Made by a program: the position numbers and the translations under genes
Shown here: in pieces, positions 35,574 through 47,021 of the stretch
How positions within the stretch are numbered: the first letter of the stretch is position 1
Layout: the number at the start of each line of letters is the position of its first letter
Notes under the pieces: model-generated
The model's input: the letters and a program-made list of their open reading frames with translations, nothing else
Told to the model about the DNA's origin: nothing
The model's database searches: none
Source: Ziziphus jujuba
Lineage: Eukaryota > Streptophyta > Magnoliopsida > Rosales > Rhamnaceae
DNA length: 64,000 bases
Assembly: GCF_031755915.1 (NCBI RefSeq)
Contig: NC_083381.1
Span: 6,026,501-6,090,500, forward strand
Reading direction: 5' to 3'

Positions 35574-35697
35574 GGTGCTCGTTTTCAACTAGTGACCCAT
35601 GTGGAGACATGGATCGGATGGGTCAGACCATGGTTTGAAAAAATATCATAAATTTAAATTTAAACTTTTGCATAAATTTTTTTTTTTTTAACATATG
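35574..35697. repeat. Dispersed repeat, copy 2 (pair with 2826-2950)
   Basis: Same start (ggtgctcgttttcaact) and near-identical sequence as copy 1 through to 'aacatatg', in the same orientation. Confidence 0.6.
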
Positions 35698-36311
35698 AAA
35701 AAGAAATTTAGAATGTGTAGAAAAATGGATAAAATTTTTATAACATCCACTAATATTTTTTCATATTTTCTACTAAAATTCCATTAAAATATCTAAATTA
35801 AATTCTTAAAAATTTAGTTAAATATTTTATAATATTCATCAAATTTTTTAATTTTTTTTTAAAATTCGAAATTTATCAATGAAATTTATTTTTTTAAAAA
35901 AATTATTAAGAAATTTTAAAATATTATTGATGGTTAGATTTTTTGCTAAAATAACTTAATTGATAGGTTGTTTTTTTTTTGTTTTTTTAATATTTTAATG
36001 GCTTTTTAGTTAGTTATATAAGTAAAATGGAATAAATTGAATTAAATAATCTATTCATTGATAAGTGTATATATATATATGTATAAATAAAATAAATTGA
36101 ATTAAATAATCTATTCATTAATAATTACAAATTTTGTTATACATTTTGTATGGTAATAATTCATTAAAATTCTATAATTACAATTTTTTTTGCAAAGAAT
36201 TATTGATTAATAGTTGATTATACAAGAATAAAAAATAAAAACATAAAATATAATAACATAGAATATAAGATTATGAAAGATTCGCTGCTGATAATATTTT
36301 CATTAATATAA

Positions 36312-37008
36312 GGTTAAAAATCATTATAGCACCCCCTATTTTGTTATTTTGTCAATACTATTTTTATTATAAAAAATATCATCACAGTCCTCTTACATTT
36401 TGCTTTAGTTTTGATATAACACTATTATTTAAAACTCTTATTCATAAAATTAAAATTTGACTCATTTACCCTTTCTTTGACTTTTTTTCTATTTTCTATT
36501 TTTTTTTTCACTTCTATGGTTTTTCTAAAAAATATTATAAGAACTTTGAAAACACACACACACACACACAAATTCGTATAATATTTCTTGTAAAATGGCT
36601 AAATAATTAAAATACTGGTGCTAAAATCTTATTTTCCTAGTTTATAAAAAACATATAAATAATAACAAATTATATATAATAAGCATGATTATCTCAGATA
36701 CAAATTGAAAACTTAAGTCTAATACATTTGAAACTATTTATTTTTTTTATTAAAAAAAAAAGTTAATTATGGGTTTGATCTTATTATTTTTATCTATTAA
36801 TTTCTATTATTCTTTGTATTTAAAAATGAATAAAAAACTTCATTAAATGAAGGGTAAATTGGTCAAATTTTAACTTGATTATTAAAAGTTTTAAAAAATA
36901 ATGCTATATTGAAAGGAAAGTTAAATGTTAGGACGATATATTGATATCGTAATAGAAATGTAGAGTTGAAAAAATAGCAAAATAGGATGGCTATAGTGAT
37001 ATTTACCC
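36312..37008. mobile_element. Tourist-like MITE
   Basis: The ends read ggttaaaaatcattatagc and, from the other side, gggtaaatatcactatagcc. Both continue with 'cctattttg(t/c)tattttttcaa'-type sequence. TAA flanks both sides (36309-36311 and 37009-37011), the PIF/Harbinger target triplet. 697 bp, no ORF. Confidence 0.7.
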
Positions 37009-37064
37009 TAATGATTATCATTAATATTATTTCAATTAATATTATTTTCATTAATATTATGGAA

Positions 37065-37653
37065 ACAATATTAACAAGATTTCGTCTTGATATTGTTTTA
37101 TTGATATCATATAGTGATTAGCATCAAGGGCAACTATGTTTGATATAAAGTTTATATGTTAATATATTAACAATAACATACAAAATTATTAAAATGATAT
37201 ATAATTGAATAATTACTTTTTACATTTTATGTTTCAAAATAAAAATAAAAAAGATAATAACAATTTTCAACTGCTTAAAAGTTTTATATAGTATTAAAAT
37301 AATATATGTGAAATATTATGTAACTATAATGATTGTTTTATATATATTAATTAATAATAATTTTATCAAATATATATATACATATTTTTATTAACAATAA
37401 TTTATTTATAATCATTAATATTTATTATAAATAAATTAATTAAGAGAAATGTAATATTCATTCAATATTTTAATAATTTTTATAGTTAATTTGATAAGTA
37501 ATTGACTAAATAAGTTAATTATAAAGTTTTAATAAAAAAATTCATCAATTCTATATTTTTTATAAAATTTTATTAATATTTGATATTTTCATAAATATTT
37601 TGATATTTTAAATCTTTGATATTTTTATAAATATCAAAATTTTAAATCTTGGA
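37065..37653. mobile_element. TIR-like element, copy C, inverted relative to copy A
   Basis: Its reverse complement tracks copy A through the AT-rich interior (for example 'aataaaaatat(g/a)tatatat' and 'tttattttgaaa(c/t)ataaaat') and ends in ccaagatttaaaa, like the opening edge of copy A. The left edge is unclear. Confidence 0.5.
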
Positions 37654-38138
37654 TCAGATAATTATTCGGCATGCACCAAATTATTTTGGTAAGTGGAATT
37701 TCTAAATCCCATGAAATTGAAAAACCAAGCACGAGCTAAATTTTAATTCTGTTCTCCTTTGTCCCGGTTACCAAACATACCCTAAAGTAGATATACATGC
37801 ATTCTTTGACTTAAATGCTTTATGCTAAATTATTAATTTTTGCCGTTTGAGATAGTTATGTGTAAATCTATTGTTTTATTAAACAATGATCTTATATTCA
37901 AAATTCCAGACGTAAAATATAAAAATTACTATAATTAGCATGAGACACGCCTAAATTATGGCGAATCTACTATTTTATCGGGTTAACAATCCTGAGTTCA
38001 AAAATTTCATCTCCAATAAAATTAGGGTATTTAGCATGAGATGCCAAAATAATATTGTATCATTTCATTTTGATCCCTTATTTTTTTATTATTTTTTTTT
38101 GACACTTAAACTCCTAAACTTCAATGTATTGCACGATA

Positions 38139-38625
38139 AGTGTAACAACCAGAATTATTTTTGTTTAAACCAATATTTACTTTTCTTGGGTTATTTAATT
38201 TTGGGTTCTTAAAATTATTTTTCCTAGATTTTTTTCCAAGCATTTTCCTCATTTTTCCACTTTGTCCCATGATTTAGTTCCCCTTAATTTAAAATTTGCC
38301 AACTAGACTGAAAAATGCCCGTAAACCCTTTTGCCATCTAAGCTTTTAAAATCTTTTTTTTTTAAAGAAAACTTTGCTTGTTTGGCTTTTTTTTGACATC
38401 CTCGTATTGTGCTTTTTCTTGATAAATTGATTTTTGGAATTTAAAATTATTTTTCTGAGTTTTCTAAAACTTTTACAAGCATTTTTACATTTTTTTTTCC
38501 ACTTTGGTCAATGATTTAGTACCACCTAGCTTATTTGCCACCCAATTTAAACTTTGCCAACTGGACCAAAAAATTGTCATCTAAACACTTTTTGCCACCT
38601 TAATTTTTAAAAATCTTGCCATCTG

Positions 38626-38671
<46 letters not shown>

Positions 38672-38690
38672 TAAAAAAATTTAAAAAAGT
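38139..38690. repeat. LTR-like fragment with internal duplication and poly-T
   Basis: It opens tgtaacaacc, a start common in plant gypsy LTRs. Two diverged units of about 230 bp (about 38200-38350 and 38440-38625) repeat 'ttaaaattatttttc', 'ccactttg', 'atgatttagt', 'tttgccaact' and 'tcttgccatct'. A run of 42 T closes it (38628-38669). No second LTR or coding region was found. Confidence 0.4.
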
Positions 38691-38871
38691 GGAACATTTG
38701 TGGAGCAATGCAGGAGGCACCATCCCCCCATTCGAAAAATTAATTTTTTTCTCTGCTTTTGTTTCTTTGCAAATTAAATATCAGAAGGCAATTCTATTTA
38801 TATATGCATTTCGTGGCGTTTTCTTTTTTATATGAATTTCTAAACTAAATTTACAAATTATAATCAGGTGG

Positions 38872-39319
38872 TTGCAGCAATGGCAAGAGACTATTATTGT
38901 CAATGTTAATAGTGCTGCTTTTGACAATGATGCAAAGGTTTTGGAGGTCGGCGTGATTATTAGGAATGGTAAGTTGACTACGGGGGTGGGTTTGGAGTTA
39001 GGCGTTAACATGGGTTTCCATGATTTTCTTTTTTTAGGTGATTCATCTTCTGCAATGGCTTTGTCAAACTACAATTGCACTTATCGAGGGTTGTTTCCAA
39101 ATTGAAGATCTTCAGCATTTGCTTGCTTTGTTCTTGATGGTTACTCCTGTTCACTGTCCAAGAGAAGCCAATGGCTCGGCCGACCAGTTAGCCAAGTTTG
39201 CTCTACGTTGCCAAAATATATTAATTTGGGTTGAAGAAGGCCCTCCTTGGCTTTCTGATGTTTTATATGTAAGGATGTACTTCCTACTTCGCTTAAAATT
39301 GGAAAAATCCTCTCTTTAA
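38872..39319 (+). pseudogene. RVT_3 RNase H relic (LINE or retrocopy)
   Basis: WQETIIVNVNSAAFDNDA and VLEVGVIIRNGK (38875-38975) are followed by LFLGDSSSAMALSN. After a frameshift come CPREANGSADQLAKFAL and WVEEGPPWLSDVLY (39150-39270). This is the order of a plant RVT_3 RNase H domain. The first aspartate of the usual N-V-D-A-A is serine here (NSAAF), and part of the middle is missing. Confidence 0.7.
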
Positions 39320-39791
39320 AATCCTTTCCTGGTCCTGGGTTTGAGGTAAGGAATCTGCTGTTCTGAAGCAGAAACTGGAAGTGTCATTTGCCGAGCCAGA
39401 AAACTCTCCGGATACATTGTGTCTAGGATGTGAATTGATGGAGCTGAATTTTGGACCATATAATCAAACATGGCAGGAAACATGCTTGAATCATTTTGCA
39501 TAATCGGGTGTGAAGTGAAACTCATTGCCATCTCCTTCTAATTATTCTATTTCAATTTTCAATTGTAACTGCTCTCAAAAGGATAATCTCTCGAGCATGG
39601 TGGACGAAGCCTGTCTGCTTCCAGCACTACGTAGCATGCCTTACATAAATCAAAATTAGGACAAACAGTACAATGCCATCACCTTCTGGGTATAGAAACA
39701 GCAGAGCAATGAGCAACCATCACAACAGTATTACATGGGTGAAGTAATAGAATCTTCTTCAATCATGACTTGAGCATTTCCACCAGCTGAA

Positions 39792-40560
39792 TCAGACGCC
39801 ACAGCCAGCAGATACTGCATTCTCTACAGCATCATCCGTAGCTAACATTGTTTGCTTTGGAAACGGAACCTGAAGCAAACCTCGAAGATATAGCCAAGCT
39901 GGAAAAGGAATGTGAGTTAAAGAGAAAAGACTGAAAAACAGAACTCTTAAAATTACAATACAGAAGAAAAAGATGTAATTACCTGCTTCATTGGGAGAAG
40001 ACAAGTTCTATTAAATAATACGACAGCAGGACCAACAGAATGTATTTTCCATATCCATTCCATGTAAGCCAGATAGTCAGCATAACAATAAACACGTCCT
40101 ACAGAGGACACAATGATGTTGTTCATAGTTTTGAGTACCAGGCTGCTCAAAAATTCCAAATCCAAAATTCCCCATAGATAATAAGAATTAAAAGACCAGC
40201 TGCTAGACCAGAAAGAGTAGAATGCAAAAGCAGTAACTAGCCACTGAGCAACAATACCTTAAATCTTGATGGATTGGCGCTTTCTAAAATGCCACCCTCA
40301 GATGCCAAGCTCTGCTCAGCTCCTTCAGAATCACCATTTCTAATGGCATCACCACCCAATTTCACATCTGCTGTAAGGCTAATGCACAGACTGTCTTCTT
40401 ATAAAAATTATAGTGGAAATTCTGGGTTGAGACAAGCATAAACCTTATTGCTAAGGATACCAGAATTCAACTTTTTAACTTTCTCAGCAGTCATATTAGG
40501 AACAGCATCAACTCCCACAGGGACATTGGAGTATATCTGAAGGCTGCCACTATCATGTGC
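39792..40560 (-). other. Exon-like segments of an unrecognised gene
   Basis: Three or four segments have splice-like edges. About 40444-40555 (SGSLQIYSNVPVGVDAVP) ends at AAG/GTTTAT. About 40256-40373 (GGDAIRNGDSEGAEQSLA) ends at AAG/GTATTG. 39983-40098 lies between TGTAG/GACG and GCAG/GTAAT. 39792-39869 (VPFPKQTMLATDDAVENA) ends in TGA. Read in one phase, the 39983-40098 segment gives RVYCYADYLAYMEWIWKI and runs on into the last segment. Read in the other it gives a hydrophobic, membrane-like tail (GKYILLVLLSYYLIELVF) with its own stop. The first junction does not keep phase. I do not recognise the product; it may be a pseudogene. Confidence 0.3.
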
Positions 40561-40569
40561 AAAAGATAG

Positions 40570-41130
40570 TGAATATTGTCTTTGTACCTAGTAAGCAGTT
40601 CCCCCAACTATAGGAGAGAGATTGAACCCACTTCCAGTCTCATGTTTTGTGCAAATAACTTATTAGCTCCCATGGAAATTGCAAATGCAGAATTTGATTA
40701 TACACTTGAACTTGAGACTCAAACAAATAAACCAGTATATCAGCTAGCTAAGTTGCCACCGTTTTCAATGTTTGATCAGAAAATTTAAAATTTTATTCAG
40801 AATACTCAAAATTTTGAACCTTTAGAAAGTAGACTAATTACGAATAAGGTTTTATTTAACACATTTAAAGTGAAAAATTTTCTTTAAATTATAATAAAAT
40901 TTATCTCTAAATTTTATCTCTTAAAAATACCTATTGCATCTCAAATTCTTCAAAGATTGGGTATGAAGGAATAGACACACAAATTAAGAGGGATGGAGAT
41001 CAAAAGTAAAGATAAAATAATGATAAAACCAAATGCATTGTTCCCAAAATGTTTTGTCAAATTTTCTGAAGAGCTAAAATTGTTATGTTACAGATTCTCA
41101 ATATAAATTATGTTGAATAATTACATGATA
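40570..41130. other. 3' flank of the PPR gene
   Basis: AT-rich, with no gene seen. It presumably holds the PPR 3' UTR and polyadenylation signals. Confidence 0.5.
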
Positions 41131-43716
41131 TTACCAATAGCCTCGGCATGAGCAAGATCCATTCTTAAAATGATGGAAGCGACTAGAGTCTCTCAAGATG
41201 ATTTCATTTTCAATAATCATGGATATGTAGGTGATGGCACTGTGGCAATCGCCGCAGACACGCAAGTTCTTGGTGATCCGGATTGGTACACCTGGAGGAG
41301 ATGTTAGGATGCAATAGGCAAGAGCCAACTTTTCACTATGTTCATAAAGAAGATCACCTTTCTCCTCATCATCCACATCATGGAGTGCAAATTTTGTCTC
41401 AGGAACATACCCAATGGCTTTGATGCGTTCGATCAACTTAGCAAGTAATTCATATATTTGTTGAGACTGAGGATGCCTCCTATCGCCTACGAAAAAGCTT
41501 ACTGTGCCTTTTTTATCTTGCACCCAACTGCAACCAGGTCTCTTCTTGATCCCTGTATGTTTCATTAAAGATCTAATCCTGGCCACATCTTTCCAACGTC
41601 TAGCATTGGCATATATGTTTGATAGCAGTGTATATGATCCATCATTCACCGACTCCGACTCTAACAATTTATTTGCAGCAAATTCACCAAGTTCAATGTT
41701 TGCATGGGTCCTGCAAGCACTAAGTAGTGCAAACCAGATTATTGGAGTTGGTTCCACAGGCATGCCTTTAATCAAATTCAAGGCTTCACCCAGGCGACCA
41801 GCACGACCCAGGAGGTCAACCATGCAAGCATAGTGTTCCACCCCAGGAGGAACTCCATAATCGGTACTCATGCCATTAAAGTATTTCATTCCTTCATCAA
41901 TCATTCCAGAATGGCTGCAAGCATAAAGGACAACGACAAAGGTTATACCATCAGGCACAAAACCCACCTTTCTCATCTCATCAAAAACCTGAATAGCTTC
42001 TTTTCCACGGCCATGCATTCCATAACCAGTCATTAAAGATGTCCAAGATACAGCATTTCGCTGTTCCATGCTATCAAACACAAGTCGAGCAGCATCAATG
42101 TCTCCAGATTTGGTGTACATATCAATAAAGCAATTAGACACAAAAAGCATCGTGGAATCATAATGGTTGCGCATTACATATGCATGAATTTGTTTACCAA
42201 ACCTTAGTGCAGCCAAACGAGCACATGCTATCAGGGCACAAGATATAGTAAAAGCATTTGGCTTTGTGTAGTGTGAAACCATCTGGGAGAAAAGTTCTAG
42301 TGCGTCATTGGCTTCCCCATGCTGAGCATATCCACCAATCATGACTGTCCAAGTCACCACATTCCTCTCCTTCAGAGCTACTAAATCAAACATCTTCCTT
42401 GCAACTTCAATACCTTTACATTTAGCATACATATCAATTAGACCATTAATCACCATTAGGTTCTCCCCTGGATCTCCCCCATCCAGGTTCAAGATTGATT
42501 TTATGGCATAACAATGGGTCTCTTTTCCATTAAGCAATGCTCCAACAGACGCACAACCTGAAAGAAGAGACACAAGGGTGACAACATTAGGCTTGGATGC
42601 ACCAGCCTGCATTTTACGAAACACATTCAACGCTTCATAACCATATGCCCTTTGAGCATACCCTGCAATTACAGCACTCCAAGTCACAACATTCAGTTCA
42701 ATCATCTCAACCTGCATCCTTTTATACAAATCAAAAACATCCTCAAATCTGCCAATTTGAGAAAACCCAGTAACCATGGCATTCCAAGATACTACATCCT
42801 TAACTTTCATGCGCTCAAAAACCTTGCTTGCATCATCCATCATCCCACACTTAGCATACATGTCCACCACAGCATTACCCACAAACACATCTTCAAACAA
42901 TCCACTTCGAACAGAAAAGCCATGAATCTGCTTACCCCACTTCCACATGCCCGTAGCACCACAAGCAGGAAGGACATTCACGAGACTAACAGCATCCGGA
43001 CATATACTAAGGTCCTTGGTCATTTGACCAAACATTTCAAGTGCATTCTTGGAATCACCATTCTGGACATAAGCAGCCACGATGGAGTTCCATGAAACAA
43101 CATCACTTATCCCTCTTTTAAACGATTCCTCAAACATTTTGCGTGCATCATCCAACGCACCACATCGACCATACATTGTGACAATTGCATTGCAAACAAA
43201 CACATTCTCCTCGTACCCATTTGAACATACAACACCATGGAACGACGTGCCTCGTCGAAACGAGGGAAGCTCACCGCAAGCTTTGAGAACAAAAGGGAAG
43301 GTGTAGTGATCAGGCTTCCACCCAAGTACCAACATCCGGTGGTAGAGATTGAGCACTTCCTTAAGCAACCCAGAACGCACAGCTTGCCTCATCAACGCAT
43401 TCCACCAGAACACAGTGGGTGGAGATGGCTGGAGGCTTTCGAGCAATGACATGGCATGTTGTGGAGCATTGGCAGCAATATAAGTTCCAATAAGGTGAGT
43501 GATATAGTTTGTGAGGCCTTGGACTAGGATTTGTTGATGGATGGTCTTGGCATGAATTAGGGACTTGCATTGTTTCAGGAGTGTGGTTGTGATGAGAGGT
43601 ATAGTGGTTGGTGGTGGTGCAGTAGAGAAGAAAGCAGTGTTACTGCCGATGGTAGCTGAGAGTGGTTTAAGGAAATGCTGATGGTTTGAATTTAGACGAA
43701 ATAAGAAGATGGGCAT
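41131..43716 (-). CDS. PLS-class PPR protein with DYW domain (At5g16860-like)
   Basis: An intronless gene of 861 codons plus stop from the ATG at 43716. Tandem 31-36-residue PPR motifs (VVSWNAMVTGFSQIGRFEDV, VVTWTVMIGGYAQHGEANDA) fill most of it. E and E+ motifs follow, then a DYW domain with the HSEKLALAY zinc/active-site box, VCGDCH and the terminus CSCRGYW. DYW proteins perform C-to-U editing of plastid or mitochondrial transcripts, each PPR array choosing the site. Order and wording match what I recall of Arabidopsis At5g16860, which also ends in GYW. The frame stays open up to an ATG at 43860, but a TATA-like tatatatatata (43863-43876) lies just before that codon. I therefore prefer 43716, whose MPIFLFRLNSNHQHFLK is basic and Ser/Asn-rich like an organelle transit peptide. 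Confidence 0.92.
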   Translation of the reverse strand: MPIFLFRLNSNHQHFLKPLSATIGSNTAFFSTAPPPTTIPLITTTLLKQCKSLIHAKTIHQQILVQGLTNYITHLIGTYIAANAPQHAMSLLESLQPSPPTVFWWNALMRQAVRSGLLKEVLNLYHRMLVLGWKPDHYTFPFVLKACGELPSFRRGTSFHGVVCSNGYEENVFVCNAIVTMYGRCGALDDARKMFEESFKRGISDVVSWNSIVAAYVQNGDSKNALEMFGQMTKDLSICPDAVSLVNVLPACGATGMWKWGKQIHGFSVRSGLFEDVFVGNAVVDMYAKCGMMDDASKVFERMKVKDVVSWNAMVTGFSQIGRFEDVFDLYKRMQVEMIELNVVTWSAVIAGYAQRAYGYEALNVFRKMQAGASKPNVVTLVSLLSGCASVGALLNGKETHCYAIKSILNLDGGDPGENLMVINGLIDMYAKCKGIEVARKMFDLVALKERNVVTWTVMIGGYAQHGEANDALELFSQMVSHYTKPNAFTISCALIACARLAALRFGKQIHAYVMRNHYDSTMLFVSNCFIDMYTKSGDIDAARLVFDSMEQRNAVSWTSLMTGYGMHGRGKEAIQVFDEMRKVGFVPDGITFVVVLYACSHSGMIDEGMKYFNGMSTDYGVPPGVEHYACMVDLLGRAGRLGEALNLIKGMPVEPTPIIWFALLSACRTHANIELGEFAANKLLESESVNDGSYTLLSNIYANARRWKDVARIRSLMKHTGIKKRPGCSWVQDKKGTVSFFVGDRRHPQSQQIYELLAKLIERIKAIGYVPETKFALHDVDDEEKGDLLYEHSEKLALAYCILTSPPGVPIRITKNLRVCGDCHSAITYISMIIENEIILRDSSRFHHFKNGSCSCRGYW

Positions 43717-44102
43717 GCTAGTTACGAACCGTACATGCCCGTTGGTTGGAAATGTTTTGAAACTTTGAATGAAAAAACATCCCAAAATTGGGACCACAAA
43801 CAAATTTAAAGTAGAATTAAGCACTGCAGTTGAGCACCTAGTTGTGTGACATTGATACAATGCTTATATATATATATGACAATATAAGGGTGTCTTTTCT
43901 AACTATGTAAAAACTACAGGGACATGTTCGCAAACTTATAAAAATCAATTTTGGGTTCAGTCCCGTTGGCCATCCCTTTTCGTCCTTCGCAAATCTATCT
44001 CATCCTGTATCTCTTTCTTTCTCTGTTTCTTGGAGCTTCCACTTGGCCCATGGACTCACTCACATCTTGAACCCACAAAATCTAGCCTCCGAGGTCGATC
44101 TG
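43717..44102. promoter_or_regulatory. Divergent promoter region between the PPR gene and the ALG13-like locus
   Basis: A TATA-like run (43863-43876) could serve the PPR gene. On the plus strand, CT-rich sequence at 43980-44030 is followed by a leader-like segment ending at a GT donor (gatctgg/gtacgc, 44102), which could be a non-coding first exon of the ALG13-like pseudogene. Use as a bidirectional promoter is inference. Confidence 0.4.
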
Positions 44103-45100
44103 GGTACGCATTTTGTCTCCTACATTATCAGTTTTTATTTATTTATAAATTTACTCAGATTTTGCTGCTTGGTTGTGGCAATGTACTTGTTTTGAACTTG
44201 GTAATGTTTGGTTTCTGGTCTACATTTGATGGTGCATTTGGAAATGGGGGTTTGATAATTCGCTTAAATGTGTTATTTATAAATTTAAGTAGAACCTGTA
44301 CTCAATTATAATATCATTTTTCAACATTAAAGATACCAAAACAAAAGCAAATACATGTATAAAATCAAGTTTTATTATTATTAAAAATAAACAGCTTGTT
44401 GTTGAGTTAATGAGATATTTTTTAGACATCTCCTTTACTGAAAAAAATTCAGTTCAGTATTTGATAGCTAGAAAACTGATCACATAATGAATTGAACTTT
44501 AAACTACTAATTGCAAATAACATGGCTAGAACATGGAATTTTCAAGTTTCACCAATTAAATTGTGCCATTTAAACGCACAGTACTGATGAGATTTTTTAA
44601 TTTTATACTCTACAGGTAAATCATTTGGTTTCTTCTTTATTTGTGATTTGTGAATGTTATAATCTAATTTATATGTGTATGTGTGTTTGTGTGGGTGTCT
44701 ATATGTTTTTATACGTAAGGTTTAAAAATTTTAGTTTTTTATTATTTTATTTTAATAGGCTTTTGCTGTTATCTATCTTCTCATTATTGAAGTGTATCAC
44801 ATTCCTTCTTAATCATCAAGCTTTGACTTTTTATTAGTTAAACATGATAAAACTGTTTGTTTTTACATGGTAAGGGGCAATATAATAGAATTACTTAATC
44901 CTTGGGAGGTTTATTGTTGAATTTTAAAAAAGTGGTAGCAAAATGTCTAAATGGCATACTTGATGTTGTCTAAATGAAATCTGCTTTTTGTTTTATTGTG
45001 AACTGACAATAAACCTAGTTATTTTTTGTCCTAATAATAACTTTCATTGCTTGTGATTAATAATGAATTAGGCTGTAAGATTTTGAAGAAACACTCCAAC
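44103..45100. other. First intron or leader of the ALG13-like pseudogene
   Basis: AT-rich with no reading frame. If the donor at 44102 is used, this is the 5' UTR intron. Confidence 0.4.
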
Positions 45101-45339
45101 TGTAAAGGGGAGATACTGAGGATGACATAAAGCCTAAGAAGATAGCTTTTGTCATCGTGGGAACAACTTGTTTTGATGCTCTTGTTGGAGCAGTCGACAC
45201 TCAAGCAGTTAAAAGAAGTATTATTCAGAAGAGGCTAGACCCACAGTGGATCCTATGCTCCTTGAAGGTATTTCTTCATCTTGGATTTGCACTTCTGACA
45301 TTGTATGTCATGGTTTTTGTATAAAAGTTCCTGTAACCT

Positions 45340-46030
45340 TAAGCGAAAAGCTTGAGAAGCTGTGTTGTTGTTATGAAAGAACCAATTGATAAGTCTAAGA
45401 ACACCACAAACCAAAATTGATAAGTCCACAAATGTTCACAAAAAATAAAGAGAATAATTTTCTCACAATAACAATATTTCTTCAAATTCAAGGTATGAAT
45501 TTTGTTCAATATATAGGCTTAGAAAAATACAAGGAAACAATAAAAATGCAAAGAAAGCTATGCATGGTTAAATTTGACCTAGGATAATGAATCTAGTCCT
45601 ATTTGACATTAAATACATTCCACAACCTATTTCGATGAATCTAATCCTATTTGATGTTAAATACATTCCACCAGCTTTTCTACAATGATTCTAGTCCTAT
45701 TTGACATTGAATACATTCCACCAACTATTTCACCAAAAAATGGTAGGTGTCTTTCTCTCTCTCTTGTGTCATCAGAACATCATACGGGCATGTTCTCGAT
45801 GGTATCTTCCATGTTTGTGTCACATACTTGAAGTAAGTTGACCATGGTTTGATCACCTTCAACAGTGATGTTAGGATTTACAACCATTGAAAACAATTCT
45901 TGTACCAACCGGTTGAGTACCTCTTTGAACCTCTTCGCTTGGGATCTTGTGATAGGTTCTTGAATAAACTCTAATGGATTTTTGTTCCATTGGATAGCCC
46001 TAGTCTTGTCCTCATCATAAATATTTCAAG
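45340..46030 (-). pseudogene. Gypsy polyprotein tail and LTR-like remnant in an ALG13 intron
   Basis: At 45780-46010 the minus strand reads DEDKTRAIQWNKNPLEFIQE then PITRSQAKRFKEVLNRLVQ and a stop. The 'GP-I/M-T-R-S/A-x-A-K' tail ends many plant gypsy polyproteins. The following 45390-45770 is probably LTR or 3' untranslated sequence. It includes three tandem copies of a roughly 58-bp unit at 45588-45730 with 'tcctatttgacatt(a/g)aatacattcca'. No other domain of the element remains. Confidence 0.6.
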
Positions 46031-47021
46031 TTATAAAAAGTTCTCAATCTTAGTTTGTGTTCCTTTTCAGGTTCTACTGTCTGTATTGCCAAAAAAAGTG
46101 TTATACTGTTTGATATTGTCAAGGCATAAGGGTGCCTAAGGGTCTGTCGGATTAAACACTAAGATTCATGAATCAAAGTTTGGCATGTCTAATCTTAAAT
46201 TAAATGATCATAAATTTAGGCATCAACTGGAAGTCATTTATATTCTATCTAGTTTTTGTGGATACATGCACAGTGCACATTGTTACATGCTACAACCCCC
46301 CATCAAGTCATTTTAGATAAGGCATTTGTCAAGTCAAATCAAATGTTGCGATGCTAAAAATTATTAAAACAATGAGAAGTTTCTAGTAATAAAACTCTAG
46401 GGTAGCTATCTAGCTTCTTAGATCAAATTCAGAAAATTGCCTGTACACTTTATTATGGAAAAAGCATTAAGAAATAGATTCTTTCATTATATTTTCTGGA
46501 AGAAATTGGACATAGCAAAAGGATGATTGTGAAAATTTGTCAAATTTATCCATCAAAGTTGTTGTCCAAGCAATCCTATCATTGTAAATTATCTGCAAGT
46601 TTAACTGATTAGCTTGCATTTCAACAGGTCTATTAGATTGAATAATCTAAAGCTCTGTCCCTTGTACTAATTTCTTTTGCAGTCTGAAGGAGGAGATGGG
46701 TCCATAGCAACAGACCACTTTACTTTTTCATCAAGCAATGCAGACATAAACTTGCAATCACTCATGCAGGTAAACCTTTGTAGGTAAATCACTATATTAT
46801 CAATTGTTCTTAATTTGAATAGTCTGGTTCAAATTTCTCTCCATGGCCATTTCTCATCTTAATGATATTTCATTTTCTTCTTTGTTTAAAGAATGTTATT
46901 TTATTAGTATAGAAAAAAACTTGTTAAACCCTAAATGAAATATGTGAAAAAGAATTTGTTGGTTCAAAGCCACCTTCTTCCAAGGCTTGATTATTGTTTA
47001 TAAGTCCTAAGATGCATTTTG

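Noticed and set aside
41504..43449. Several plus-strand ORFs opposite the PPR gene, including one of 147 codons
   Set aside because: Shadows of the long PPR frame. They have no recognisable domain and arise from the repeated PPR codon pattern.
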